In this document: piece after piece, positions 24,301 through 39,300 of the stretch | Position numbering within the stretch: position 1 is the stretch's first letter | Layout: each line of letters starts with the position of its first letter | Origin: Triatoma infestans | Taxonomy: Eukaryota > Arthropoda > Insecta > Hemiptera > Reduviidae | Assembly (NCBI GenBank): GCA_011037195.1 | Contig: JAAEAF010001521.1 | Span: forward strand, 1 to 64,000 | Length of the DNA: 64,000 nt | Direction of reading: 5' to 3' | Made by a program: the position numbers and the translations under genes | The notes under the pieces: model-generated | What the model was told of the DNA's origin: nothing | Databases searched by the model: none | The model's input: only the letters and a program-made list of their open reading frames with translations

Positions 24301-27300
24301 TAAAGCAGTTGTTCCGGTCTTCTCAAGCCTTTGGAAAGTACAGCCGAATGCACTATTGGAAGGTTGACGTCTATTCGGAAATCTCCGTTGGTATTCACTT
24401 GTGGCATGCCAGCGGAGAAACCATAAATAAATATACAATATAAATGCAAAATAAACACAATATCGGGGCGGGTGTTGGTGTATTGGTTATGAGCATGGAC
24501 TTGTAAGTGGGAGGACCCCAGTTCGAGTCCAGCGTATAACTAAATTTTATATTTGTTTAAAAAATGTTAATAGTAAAGTAGTGCTTCCGCCCCCGTCCAC
24601 GACACCTAATTTGGTAGTTGGACGTTAAGCCCGCCTGAAAAAATAGGCATTACTTTGCTTTACTTTTAAACACAATATCAGCATATTCAGCTGCACTGAA
24701 GCACTCCATTATCCTCTAACATTTTTTATTTAAAATGATTTCCCTAACAAGGTTCCAAGGTTTTTACATATATATAATTTTTTGTATCTCTGTTAAAAGT
24801 TCGAAGATAATAAGTAGTAACTTCATTTTTCTTTAGATTTAGGGACAGTTTTCGTTTGGGCCGTGGCGGTTCTAGCCGCTTAGAGAATTGTCCAAGGTTA
24901 AGATTATATGATGCTTTGTGGGGTCCGAGTGATGGTAGTAATGATGATAATGATGATGATGATGACGACGATGATGATGAAGATGAAGAGGGTGAAGGTG
25001 ATGAAGATGAGGAAGTCGTAGAAGGTTCCTCATCAAACCTAAATAGATCTCTAATGAATTCAAGTGCAGAAGGATATCCTAATAGAGGAATAAAAAGAAA
25101 GAATAGCAGAATATCTGTAAGACCTAGAGATTCTGTTAATGGTAACCAATTATTAGGAACATCACCACCACCATCCACTTCTTCTAGTCACGAAGTGAGT
25201 AAATGTACTTATTTATTTATTAAAAATAAAATAGCAAATTATGCCTACTTGATCAGACAGGTTTTTACGCAGAACCGCGTTTCACTATAGCTGTATTTAC
25301 TATAGCGTTTCACTATTTCTGTTTTGGGTCCATGTCTGTACTTATTTTTCATGGCGCCTGATCTTATATTCTTGTCTGAAGTTAAAGATGCCTTAACTTT
25401 ATTAATCTTATTTGTCAAAGGAAAGTCTTTGATAAAAAGTCAATCATTTAGAAGAGATTTTATTTTCATAATTATTTTTTTTTTTTTTAATTTATTGCTT
25501 ACACAGAGAATATTTCATTCATTCAAACGATAACTTCGTACGTTTCAGACCCCTTCCAGATCTATGAGACCATCCATACGTTTTAGAGCTGTTAATTTCT
25601 CTTCACCAAGATCTAGAGGTGCGCACAGGCATTGGCATCATCCTGGGTATAGATCTCGTAAGTAGTTCAATACGTCACAGATTCGTACAGATTTTATTAT
25701 ATTCATAGGCCTTTTTTGGCACTTTCTGTGCATTCTATAGACCTCATTTAAAACTTATGAATTAAATGAATTCATAATCATGAATTTCAAGGTTTTTCTC
25801 AATTATGTTGTTATTTTTGTTTTCTTCGGAGAATGGACAAGAGATTTTCATCCGGGAACTTCTGAAGCAGCTGGGTAAGTGAATTTTTTTAAAATAAAAA
25901 TAACGAAAATTTTTATTTTACAATTGATATGTTTTTTTATTTTTTGGTGTGTCAGCATGTGTTCACTGGCGCCGGAGCCTTTCATTAGTGCCGCCCTCTG
26001 GACAGTGTTCTCTCGCCAGAGACAACATTGCCCATTACCGAACAGTGAGCTGTAAAGGCTCCTAGAAAAATCTAAGGGGTAGCACTGGATTCGAACCCGG
26101 GATCTCCGCGTGACGGTCCATCGCGCTACCATTGAGCTAATCCCTTCCCTGTGGTACTTTGTTCTCATACGAGGTGTGTAAATTAAGTAATGAGACTGAT
26201 TTTCTAGTGTTCGATCTGGCAACACTGGAGACGCGGCGCATGCATGGTAGGACAAGTAAACATTTTATACTCGTCCAGTGCAGATTTGAAAATGCTAGAG
26301 TTGTTACACTGTCCGTAGTGACTTTTTTTGTGAGCAAGGGTTTTACAGTGCGTTTTAAAAATGAGTGACATCAATTACGAGCAACGTTGTGCTATCAGGT
26401 TTTGCTTCAGACTTGGGCACAGTGCAACGGAAACGTTTGAAAAACTGTGCCAGGCCTATGGAGACAATGTTTTGTCGAGAGCACAGGTTTTTAGGTGGTT
26501 TAAGTCGTTTGCAGAAGGAAGGGAATCAATTGAAGACGAGCCTCGCAGCGGAAGGCCTTCATCTTCAAGAACCGACGAAAATGTTGGCAGAATCCGCGAT
26601 CTCGTGCGTTCAGATCGTCGTTTGACAGTCCGAATGATCGGCGAAGAGTTAAATTTGACTCACACAACCGTTCATCAAATTTTGACTAATGAATTGGGGA
26701 TGAGAAAAATTTGTGCAAAAATGGTTCTGAAAAATCTTAAACAAGAGCAAAAAGACATCAGAAAGGAAAGGAGCCTTGACTTTTTGGGAGCAATTGAAAA
26801 CGATCCCAATTTTTTGGAACATGTTATTACAGGAGACGAGTCTTGGATGTTTGAGTATGATCCAGAAACTAAGCGTCAGAGCATGCAGTGGCACACTTCA
26901 ACCGCTCCAAGGCCAAAAAAAGCAAAATGAGCAAGTCAAAAATCAAATGCATGCTGATTTGCTTTTTTGATAGCCAAGGAATCGTTCACAAAGAATTTGT
27001 GCCTCAATGCCAAATGGTAAACCAACATTTTTACCGAGAAGTTCTTGAGAGACTTCGAAAAAGAGTCATGCGTGTGAGACCAAACATCAAAAACAAGTGG
27101 GTGTTGCATCACGACAATGCTCCGTGTCACACCGCGATTTCTATTAATGAGTATTTGGCCAGTAATAACATTCCTGTGGCTCCTCAGCCTCCTTATTCAC
27201 CCGACTTGAGTCCATGTGACTTTTTTTTGTTCCCCAAATTGAAAAATCACCTCAAGGGACGTCATTTTGGAACATTGGAGAATATTCAAACAGCCGTAAC

Positions 27301-30300
27301 CGACCAACTGAAGTCTATTCCAGTATCCGAGTTCCAGCACTGCTATGACGAATGGAAGAATCGTCTTCAGCGTTGTGTGGCTTCCCAAGGTAGTTACTTT
27401 GAAGGGGACAATGTTGAATTGTAATTTTATTTGAATAAAAAAAAGATAAAAAATCAGTCTCATTACTTAATTTACACACCTCGTAGATAAAGCAAATATT
27501 ACAAGACGAAGTACCTTGGTCCACTGCCAGTTTGCCAATCTTGAGTTCTATTGTATCAAGTAGCATGAAGGTTACCTTTTAAAAAACAATAACACTTGTA
27601 CTTTTGCAAATAGTACTTTAAAAAAAAATAGAGAACACCAAATCCTTGTTTTTTGTAAATCAAAAATTAATTAAACAATATAGATGCAATGGAAAGAAAG
27701 TAAATAACATAATACAAATATAGATAATTCTGGCCCACTATTTTACCAGTTGACGTTTATTCTAGGAATTGGTCAATTTCAGACTTGTTTGTTCCTATAG
27801 TGACAAAAGGTGTTTAAATTGACAACCCTCAGAACAAAATTCGTCTGTTAAAAAATACCAATCTAGAAATTATACATTTGTCTAAAATATTAGTTGAAAT
27901 TAAATTCACTTGTTGAAGACTATAAAATAATGTTGTGGTGGTGATAAAAATTCAGAGGTCCAATTCTCTTCAAAAAAACAAGCTAAACAACCTACAACAC
28001 AACAACCATCCATAGACAAACGTCCAAAACCAAAGTATCGTGCACGATAGGGGTATTCACTCAAGAAAAACCAGTATCCAGATTATTGCGTTAGCATTTA
28101 TGTAACATCACTGCATAAAAATAAGATTGACCACAAAGACTAGATCATCAATATTTATCTTATTATTGATGAGTTAGTAATAAGTAGCTCTATTTTTCTG
28201 AAAAGTAAAAACATCATCTCTTAACCGAATCACTTTTGGAAGGAGAGTCATATATTTTCAAATGTAGTCTTATTATGTAGAGAAATAATAATAATAATAA
28301 GTTCGGAAAATCTTTCTAGACCAATCTCGAAATCACTAACTATTGATAGGCAACATGACGAAGTACAAATATATTGTTGCTTCTAGTAGCTGAATAATCC
28401 TACACATTTTTTTTTTGGTGCGAAATCAATTTCACTAGTAGTAATGCTGTCTTCAATAACGAATTTCACATTTTAAATAGATAAATATAAAGACACTTGA
28501 GTGTTTGGATTGCTTTATTAGCATTCAAGGTGTAACGACCTTGAAGAAGCTAATTGCAATATGGGCAATACGTTGGTTTCTAACAAACCACTGACACGGC
28601 CTCAATCACGAAAGTGAAGTGTTTTTTATGAAAATGGCCGCGGAAACTTAAAAGATCATAGATAAATTTATTTTTAAAACCATTACTGCTTCAGCGCTTC
28701 CTGTGCCATAATTTTTTTTTTTTTTAACAAGAATCGAAAATAATATTAATATACTATCAAATATATAAATTTTATTCTCCTCCACAAATATTTCATTTAA
28801 TCTACAATTTTTAACAAAATTAAAGACGCAACTAAATGGTAATTGTTACTTAAATCTGTTGGGGGAGGGGATCTGGTTACATATATTGTTTTTTATTTAA
28901 GGCGCGTCAACAACAATGGTCATTATCGCCCGGAGCCTTCTCAGTGTACTGCCGGGCTCCGGAAAGTGTTCTTTTATTACAGACAACACTGTCCATTACC
29001 GACACAGGACTGTACAGGCTCCTAGGAAGAGAAAATTTAAGGGCACCACGCTGCTGCACACAAACCCGAGACCTCTGCGTTGCTAGTCCAGGGCGCTACC
29101 ACTGAGCTAATCCCTTCCCTTATTTAAGTAATTTTTATTTAATAAAGGCATATCTCCATGGTTGACTAGTTCTCACTTATTACATTCATAAGAAGAATTA
29201 GAAATTACATTTTATTTAATATTAATAGATGCTTTTACAATAATAAGTTGATCTCTTTAGGTCATCCTTACATTTAACCTGCAAAACACGATCTATTCCA
29301 AAAACTTTTCTTTTGACAAAAAAGTCGTCGCATCATTTATCCTCAGCCAAACTTTTCCTTTTGATTTCTAGTAATTTCTTTCTTTTCAAGAGTTTCTGTT
29401 AGAAGATGTAATTAGCATACCTCATTGAACAATATATGTTTAACATATTTCCTTATAAAAAACACGTGTTTTGGCGAGCTTGCGCAATAATTACAAATTG
29501 AAAATAAATACTAAAACATCAGATTTAAGAACAATTAAACTGCATAGACGAATTGACTGTTTCGTTTAAGCGAGGTCGGCCTGAACAACAGTCAGTACCT
29601 ATCAACTTGCTCTTCGTATCTTATCAACTTGCCATGACAGCTGCTTTCAGGACTTGTACATATGACAACCCCAGAGTTTTCTCACACACTTCTTTGACTG
29701 GTTCTTCTACACATCTATTTATTGGACATCCCACCCTAGTGTTGAGGGTATTATACTTTTAGCCTAACATTTATTTTTTCCAGCGGATCTTAAACAGTCT
29801 CTCATTCCTCTCAAATTCTTAACTTCTGCATTCCAGCTATTTATTTTTTTTTCAATAAACAGATGCTTATTTTTCTCCCTCAAGTTTTAAAATGCTCATG
29901 TTTTTTTTGGAACGGGTTGGTATAAAATGTTTATATAATGATCCCTTTACGCGAATAATGAAGAAATTTATAATCTTATAGGTAATCTATTGTTTTAATG
30001 GTACTATGGTGCATATAATTTTATTTCGCTTTCTCTTAATGCTGACCCAAGATATATCGAGGGTTTCATATGTTTGAAATGCAACTATTTTAAGGCTTGC
30101 TGAATTCGTTTTTTTTTTTTTTTGTAATTTAGGGTGAGAGATGTATGTGGCATATCTTGAAACCGAATAATTGCAAGAAATAAAACATTGAATTTTGGTT
30201 AAATATCATAAGGGAACCGCGACACAATTGTCTCTGTCAGAATGACTAAATTAGTTAAATGGATTTTATTACTTTACTAAATGTTTTTTTACTTTATGGT

Positions 30301-33300
30301 GAAAATGGCCATAACTTTTTCAATAAATTTTTGACAAATTTTTTTGGCTTATCCAAGACAATAGCGTCGCACGCGGTCTAGTGTAAAATTTTAGGCTGCT
30401 GCTGATGACTGATGTTGTTCGTTTAGTTATACATCCAGGGGGCACTTGAGAACAATCTCAGGCAACAACTTCATCCTCCTTTTACAAAATATATGAAACT
30501 ACTCAAATTAAAAACTCTAAATTAAAATTAGAATAATGCTAATTGGTGGTAGACTCAAACAATATTATGGTACTTTTTCCTTCCCGATCTATTGTTCCAT
30601 GCCCCGCTGGCTCCCCCAACAGATTAAGGCTCGTTAGGAATCTTAATATTCTAGAAGGCTCTAGAGAGGATACGTTCTCCTCATATTCTTGCTAACTACC
30701 CAGGCTCCATTATGCTACGATAAGGAAAGCTCATTGTTAGAACGCTTCCAGACATTTCTAAAATCAATTTTACAGATTAATTAAATAGGTGATTCTACCT
30801 TCTATTTCACATCATTCTAGATTTACAATAGTCAGTAACGATTTCTTATATTTGTTCATGTTCAAAGTACGAATAGAGGATATTTTCGATTTTCTTAGCA
30901 AATATATTTTTGGGCTAATTTCTGGTGATGGCACGGTAAGGGAAAAGCTTGAGCGAATAAACAATGAAAAAAGACGTCGACATGGCCAGTTTTTTTTTTT
31001 TCATGCCATCTTGTTTTTTCAAGTTATTGAACGTATTGTTAGATGCGAGTGTTGTGACAGTGAATTCACGTAGCATTTCTGTTTATCAACATTGAAACGA
31101 ACTTTAATCTTTGGTCTTCATTTAATTTTTTGTTTATGTTGATGTTAACACAGTTTACTGCAATTCGAATTGCAAGTACGAGATTGCCATTTAAAATATA
31201 TAATAATAATAATTATGCTTTATTTGCACCCTTTACAGAAAAAAAGCCTCTACTTTTGGAGGTTTTTGAGTTCATAATGTACATTCCAATAATTTTATAG
31301 ATAGACTAATTTAAGCACATATAAAATAAAATAATACACTGGTAATTTAAATAAAGATGGAATAAAATATATATGATCAAATAAACTAAATACTTTACAA
31401 CATAAATAACTAAAAATTTTCTTAAACATTAATACACTTTTTTTTGTTTTGTTTCTACGTCTCAAAATAATTTTTCACCACTTTATTCCAAACAGTTCTG
31501 TCTCTTGCTGTGGTCCACCATACACCACCTACTCTGACTGCCATCTCATTTCTCCATCTCACTACCTGGCGAACTCTTTTCCTTTTCCGATCCATTCGGA
31601 ACTTCTTTTGGCCAACCTTTTATTCTCCATTCGGGCCACTAGACCTGCCCTATTCCACTTTAATCAATGGGCCTCTAATTGCAAGTCCTGCATTTTTCCG
31701 AATTTTTTCCGGATTTCGACAATGCTTTTCTTTTCCTGCCTCTTCACTCCCAACATACTCTTCAACATTTTATTTTGGGTTATGCGAAGCCTATCGGAAA
31801 GGTATTTAGTGAGGTCCCAGGTCTGGCTTCCATACAGAATGCAGGGGTAAACACACTCCGCTAATACTTTTCCTTTCATTTCATTTGAAAAGTTTCCCTT
31901 TAAAATACTTCTAAGTGCCAAATTTCTTCCATCCCTATTAATCCTTTTGAATATCTCTTCCTCTCTCCTGCATTTAAATGAGATGGTTTGTCCTAAATAG
32001 TTAAAAATCCTCTACGAATTCCAAATTTTCTCCTTTAATGTTAAAATTTTCCCTTCTTCCATTGGTGAGGATTTTAGTTTTTTTTCTAGTTAGGCATCAG
32101 TTCTCTTATCAGATCGCATAAAATTTCTTTTGCCTGTATTAAATTTGGTGCGAGAAGTACAATATTGTCGGCAAAACGAAGATGATTTAGGAACACTCCA
32201 TCTATGCTGGTACCATTCTTCTCCCAATCTACTCTTCAAAAAATACTTTCTAACATAGTATCGGCGATAGAGGGCAACCCTGCCTCTCTCCCCTTTCTAG
32301 ACTAAAGACTCTTCCCCTCCTTTCTAACATAATGTAGGGCTTATTATTCGAATAAATTTCCTTAAGTAGCTCAATATACACTTTCTCCCCTCCGATTTCC
32401 AGTAGGGCCGACCAAATAGGTCGGTGTTCTAACATATCGAATGCCTTTTGAAGGTCAATAAATATTAGATGTATTTCTGTTTTATATTCTCTACTTTTCT
32501 ACAACTTGATTTATTGTCTGGAGGTGGTCGATTGTTGAGTATGACGGGCGGAAACCTGTTTGCTCTTCCGATTGATTCTCATTAATTTTATTTTTAATTA
32601 TATCTTGTACAATGTATGCGAATAATTTCTACATAACTGATGTAAGGCTAATGGGGCGATAATTGTTAATTACATTTCTTGAACCACCTTTATCCAAAAT
32701 AGAATCTTATTGCATTCCCATTGACTTGGAATAGTAGCATGCTCTAAAATATTAGAAAAGAGCCTAGTTAATGCTTTACTTAACGAATTTTTACCTTTTT
32801 TACCTTCTGGCGTTTCCAGTTTTTGAATCTATAACTTCTTTATACTTGATATTTCTTTCTTCATTTTCTTTATTGAACCTTCTTCTACTATAGTTTTAAA
32901 AAAACCATTTCTTCTTCATATTTCTTCAGATCCATTCTAATCTTCTTCTTTACTAGTTTCCTCAATTCTGCATGTTCTGTTTTCCGAATTTCTGTCTTGT
33001 TAATTATTTTATTATACTTTTCCCTTTTCTCTATCAAATTAATAGTCTCATCCGATAATTTTTTAGTTTTCCTTTTCTGAATCTTTTGTCTTTGATTTTC
33101 TTCGCATGTTCTTCTAGACGCTGTTTAGATTGCCTTCATTATTGCATCATATTCCTTTTGGATACCCATAACATAATCTAGTATTAATTTAGACAACTCT
33201 TCTTCCAATAATTCTTCATAACGTTCTCTAGATTCACCTATACTTGGTAGATACCTATATTTTCTTGTTTTCCTATAATTTTAAATGGTCTTATCTCTAA

Positions 33301-36300
33301 TTTTGTTATACAATTTACAAATCTATGGTCCTAATTAAATGGGACCAGATTCTACTTTCACAATTTTGACTTTTCTTACATCCTTCATGAGTCTATAATT
33401 CATGAGTCAAATCAAATGTGAAATTTCTTTCCCTTGGTAGAACACCATGTCCATTCGCCTTCCCTGCTTGATTGGAAAAAGGTATTCAATAGCTTTAAAC
33501 CCTGACTGGCGGCAAAATTAACCAGAAGTTCTCCTCGCTCATTCCTATTTCTATATCCGAAGGACCCTAGTATATTCTCCTCGCCCTGCCTTCGCTTTCC
33601 TACTATTGCATTAAAGTCACCTATTACCACTGTTGTACATCTACTAGAGGGAGATAAATATATTTCTTCCTCCAGTTGATTTTAGAACTGCATTATCTCA
33701 TCCTCTGTACTTGCATTTGTTGGGGCATGGACTTGGAGTAAATAAATTTGTCTATTCCATACTTTTATTCTTTTAATGCAGCTATTCTCGGAGAAATAGG
33801 GTTAAATTCATTTATAACAATGTTTTTATTTTTCTTCACCAAGAATCTCACTCCGAAATTTCCGGCCTCGGCAGCTGTATGAAAAAATAAGTTTCCATTC
33901 TTTAATTCTACAGATACTTCCAGATTTCTTCTAATTTCAGCCAGTCCTACTATATCCCAGGAAACATTTTCAAGAGCATGTTCTAGTTCCACCAATCTAT
34001 CATTACTTAATAATGTCTGAGTATTAAGTGTACCAATATTAAATGTCCTATACCTCCTCGCTTTTTCTTTACCCGTGTTTACCTTGGACATGCCTGGGTC
34101 AGTTTTTTCTATTTCATTTTTCTTTACGTCAGCTTTAGCACTTCTGATTCTCTATCAGAGTTTCAGCCCTTATTGAAGGAGATCCCTTCTCAATTTCTTT
34201 AACTTCCGGCAATTTTTCTTCACTTCTTCCTCTTTTATTCTGCACGCTTATGCTATCCTGTAATTCCGTTAATGTATATAATTTACCATTTATCAAAAGC
34301 TTGTCATATTTAAAAAGTACTTTATCCCACGTGACTTTAGCTAAATCATAATATTTTTGTAATTCTTTCCTTATTTTCCGGACTTCTTTAGACAAATCTT
34401 CCTTAATTCTTATTTTTTTCGTATCTTTCTTCTCAGCCAGTTTATATTTTTTTTGAGGATATCATTTCTTAATAAAGCGGAAGTTAGTTTAACTTTTATA
34501 GGTGTATCTCCACATCTCTGTTATTTAGAATAATAATTTCATCTAATTCATATTTAGAAATAACTATTCCAATATCATTTAAAACATTAATTAATTTTCT
34601 CGGAGGTCCGATATATCTGCCCTATCCAAACCAAACACTACAATATTATGCCGCCTCTCTCTTATCTGCTCTCTGCAATTTATAATTTTGATATTAGCTA
34701 AATCAGTTTTCATTTCCATAATTTCTTTTTTATACATTCCTTCAAAACTGTTCAATTTCTTTTCTAATGAATCCAAAATTAATACCTTTTCTAAAATTGC
34801 ATTTATTTTTTCATCTAAACCAAAAGACATTTTCCTTTCTTTCTTTCTTTATTTTTAAAATTTTGTTTTATGTTCTTTTATTAAATTTATTAGTTATATA
34901 TTAGTGTAAATGATTATTAATTTCTTACAGTGAATTATATCAACTATAACATAATTTTAAAATTGTTATAGTTTAACGATGTAATAAATACCTTAGAATT
35001 TGTTTATTCCTGTACTGTTATAACAGAGAGCGGAACAGATTGTTTATTTAGTGAGAAATAGGGCCAATGTCCATCAAACAGCAGCACTCCCCACCCTCTA
35101 CTGCACTGCTCTACACAGATTTCTTGAATAGTTCACGAATTTAAATTACTTTTTAAAACAAAACCACCCGATAAATTTTCCCGCACCTTCGTGTACTTAC
35201 ACAATATCACTATACTATACTCCTGCCAACTTTCAAGCGAAACTGAGTACTACGAACAGAAATAATTTGGATTAAATGCAGAGCGATGTTCACTGTATAA
35301 TGCACAGCACGAACTCCATTATTAAAATATAATGTTTAATAAAACAAAATAAATTAAGAAATAGAAGACTTGCACAATTCAAAGACAGAATATCAAAATA
35401 TTATAACTATGTGTATAAATACGACGAGGATAACGACCTTTTTGTCAAATTAGACAATGGCTGTAAAACTTGGATTAAAAAAATTGTCTTCTAATCCAAT
35501 CACTGCACTGAAATTGAATAATGTTTGCACTGATTCAGTTACAAACCAGCAGTATACTAATTCAGTGGATTGGATTGCTATTGGATCAATGTAAACCTAA
35601 ATTATAAATCAATACAATCGTTAAAAAATTCTGAGTTTGAAGAAAATTTGTCTGTTAAAATTTGAGAATGCAGTAAGAAAAAGTTACATCAGAATTTCAA
35701 AACAGATTTTGTTATTTCTAGAGACGGACCTTCAACAAGTAGGCAAGTTAACAGAGATGATTCTTCTCATAGAGAGGCTATTAGAAGAAGAGCTAGGTAA
35801 TTGCATATTATATATTAAATGATATTTATATTTGGTACAGTTTAATAATTTAACTAATAAAGAAAGACATATTTTTAAAAATGATAAATATATTTATTTT
35901 TTTGGAGACACGTGTTGCTGCTGATGGTGGATAGTATAACACAATTTTTTGAAAATGACACTTTCACTACAAGTGGGAATTCAAGTGAAAATTTGAATGA
36001 AAGAACAACAAGTAAGATAATAAAAAAATGAAAAACTAAATGAAAGTAATTGGTGATCATTTTGATATTATAATTATTTATTTATTGACAGGTTTAATCA
36101 GTCTTCTTGAATTGGCACTAGAATTAACTGATTTACTTCTCAATCAGTTGGACAATACAAGGTAAGTAAATGCAGGAATTTGGGTTTCCACATAAATGAT
36201 ACTACATAAGTTTATGTTTACATGTTTTTTATTACAAAATGATAATTTTTATTGAAACAAAATAGAAGAAGACGACAGAACTACTGGCAGTCAAGAGTAG

Positions 36301-39300
36301 AACAAGAACTATTTAGAACTAGATCAGAAGAAGATAGAAGAATGAGAGGTGGAATCAATCAAAGACGTCAAATGTAACTGTTTTATATTTTACAGTTTTT
36401 ATTATAACATGAAAATTGCTTACAATTATATGATTATCTTTTGTTATTTTTATTATTATAAACTATTACTTTATAATTTATTACAGCAGTCCTCTAGTGA
36501 TGTCCATGCGGGAACGAGCGCGTTGGGAAAGATGGCTTGAATCTAATCGTTATATGCAAACTGGAGGGTATTATATAAGAGAAGAACCGAATACTAGGTC
36601 AACTTCACAGCCAGCTCCAGGTAATTTACTTGTTATTTAAAGTGTTTTAAACAATTGCTAACTTTCTCTTTATAGTTCACAACATTAAGGAAGTTTAACC
36701 TGATTAGGTAGTCCAATAGAAGATAACCGATTGGCAGGAAACAGCAGTAGGATACCGTTGAGTGAGTAATTTTGTAAATAATATTACAGATGTTTTGATA
36801 AGTTTTTATATTCTGTTACATAATTTTGTCTTTCTTTTTTTCTTAATTGCTTATTTCTAAAAGTACTTACATTTTTCTTTTGCCAGGCTCGTCAGCTTGG
36901 TCATTGTATGATACTCCTAATACACCTCCGAATACTGCCAGCAGTCCTGGCAATAACGGTACCACTCCCCGTACCGAGATACGTTTACCAGTACTCAGGG
37001 TGAATGATGGCCCAGTACCTGAAGAAGTACCAGGTGTCCATCCATACCATCGATTAGGAGGCAGAGCTAGTTCACCGAGAGGTACATCTCCACCTCTGTT
37101 TTATCCACCACTATTTCGGCCGCGATTACTTCATCCTCGTTACTTTGGTCCATATTACATTGATGACAATTCTACAGCTAGCGAAGATTCTTCACAGCAG
37201 GATAATAGAGGTGGAGGGAGTTCATCACAAGGAGATCGTCCACCTTTAGATAGATATGATAGAATTGATAGAGAATTCTTTTTCATGAGAGGTGAGTTGA
37301 TATTACATTGCTTACAATAGATTTAGTACTTTAATAAGTTGTTTATATGTTTCATTTATAATTAATTAAGTAAATTAAAAACTAGAAAATGTAATTTATT
37401 TCTAAAACCAAATTGTAGCAATTGTTGGCCGTTAGAATTGATGAGAAGTATTTGTTGGTTGGCTGATCGGCCGAAGGGTATCATAAGAAAACTCCAAAAA
37501 TTTTCTTTAGTGTTTTTTATTAGTAACCCGACGTTTCGACAAACATTGTTTGTCTTCTTCAGGGGCTATCTACAAAGGAAACAAAATATGTATACATAAA
37601 ACACTAGCTATGATTAACAACAAACAAAAATTATGGCAACAGAACAATAAAAAAATTTTTATGGAAAAACAAATAGTGTAATGAAAAACCTATTTATTGT
37701 ATGAAAACCAAAACTAATATTGTAATGGAAAACAGATAGTGTAGAAAAATTATAGAAATGTTACAGACCTTAGATTGAAAAATTTGTATGTTCTATCATT
37801 ACATGTTCAATTACTACTGTGGTATGTGTGTACTACCAGTGAAAGGTTGAGAAAGTACGCAGAGGAATGTAGTGGTGGGGGGGGGTACCGTTAGGAATTT
37901 TTGGAGTGAAGGGAAGAAGTAGGACAAATATAATAAACATGTATATTTATATATATATATATATGTGTAATTTTTACTTAAATTTTTTAATCGATGAGGA
38001 ATTTGAGCTAATTAGAATATGGATCGGAGTATAGGGATAAGTTTGATGAATAGATAGGAGGAACAAGGAATTAGCAGGGGAAATATGTAGGGTGATGGCA
38101 CTAAGGGCTGGGTGGATGCAATTATGTCTACTTAATGGAATGGAGGATGTTGTTGTAGAGTGATGAGATGGCCTCTTTGTCTTTTTTGTGGTTTATGGGA
38201 TTGGGTTGTGGGTGGATATGTATTGATTCTGCAAGGAGGCGTTTTGTGAGATTAGGTTGTGTTGTTAAAATGGATGGGTTTTGCAGGTTAAAGGAATGAT
38301 TTAGAGATAATGCATGTTTGGAAAGTGCTGTGCTGTCTATTTTTTTGGAGGTGATGTCATATTTGTGTTGTTTTAGTCTTTTGTGTAAGTATTGTGAGCT
38401 CTCTCCTACATACGTGGCATTGCAAAGTGGTGTAGTGCATTTGATGTTGTATACTGTGTGGGTTTTGTTGAGTTTAGGGATAGGATCTTTTAGTTTGGTA
38501 TATAGTTTGGAAAGTTTATTAGTGGTGGTGAAGCCTGTGATGAGATTGGGGATATGTTTTTTGAGGGATTTGTTTATTTTTTGGGAGAGAGAGTGGATAT
38601 GTGTAAGAGATCTGTGGATAGGTACATTCGTGGTGTTGATGGAATTACTAGTGTGTGGTGTGTGTAATGCTGGTGTCAATGCTTTTTTGATTATATTGTT
38701 TATAATGTGTGAAGGGTAACCATTAGAGGACAGGATTTTCCTAGCTTTTTTGATGTTTTCATTGTGAAAGGTGGGATGGGAGAGAGAAAGGGCACGGTTC
38801 ACTAAATTTTTTGCAGTGTTGACTTTTTGGTGGAAAGGGTGGTCAGATAAGTAGTGAAGAAGTCGTCCTGAGTAAGTCGGTTTCGTGTACCAGTTATAAG
38901 TTAAAGTGTTGTCTGGATTCCGAATTATGATGGTGTCGAGGAAGGGGAGGCTGTTGTTATGTTCTTTTTCGATAGTAAATTGGAGTCTGCTGTGGTAAGA
39001 GTTGAACTGGTGTAAGATTAGGGAAATGTCATTGGGGTTGACGATGAGGAATAAATCGTCCACATATTTAAATATATGTGAAACTGAGGTGTCAAGGATA
39101 GGGAGGACAGTGTCTAGAAGGTCGTTCATGATGATATTGGCCAGAGCAGGAGCCAAGCAATTGCCCATGGCCAAACCATCTTTTTGAAGATAGAAGCGGT
39201 TCTGGAAAACAAAGTATCCTGACAAACACTCCCTCCCTTTCACTGGTAGTACACACATACCACAGTAGTAATTGAACATGTAATGATAGAACATACAAAT

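Larger units (their letters stand above)
31195..34850 (-). mobile_element. RTE-like LINE, near full length, multiply frameshifted
   Basis: Order on the minus strand matches a two-ORF LINE: coiled-coil ORF1 (34830 to about 34135), endonuclease (34091 to 33412), reverse transcriptase (near 33100 to 32250), C-terminus (31921 to 31664). The 3' end has GCAAATAAAGCATAATTATTATTA near 31200-31220, an AATAAA with a short ATT tail. In AMBRA1 intron 14, antisense to the gene. Confidence 0.85.

Noticed and set aside
24744..25178. 144-codon minus-strand serine-rich open frame
   Set aside because: Antisense of the GAT/GAA acidic run of exon 13.
26088..26150. tRNA-like sequence (A and B boxes) at 26.1, 29.1, 51.4 and 60.9 kb
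   Set aside because: The sequences are joined to a shared non-tRNA body and cannot fold as a full cloverleaf; they are SINE heads.
38318..38719. 133-codon plus-strand open frame
   Set aside because: Antisense of the PLE reverse transcriptase/GIY-YIG frame.
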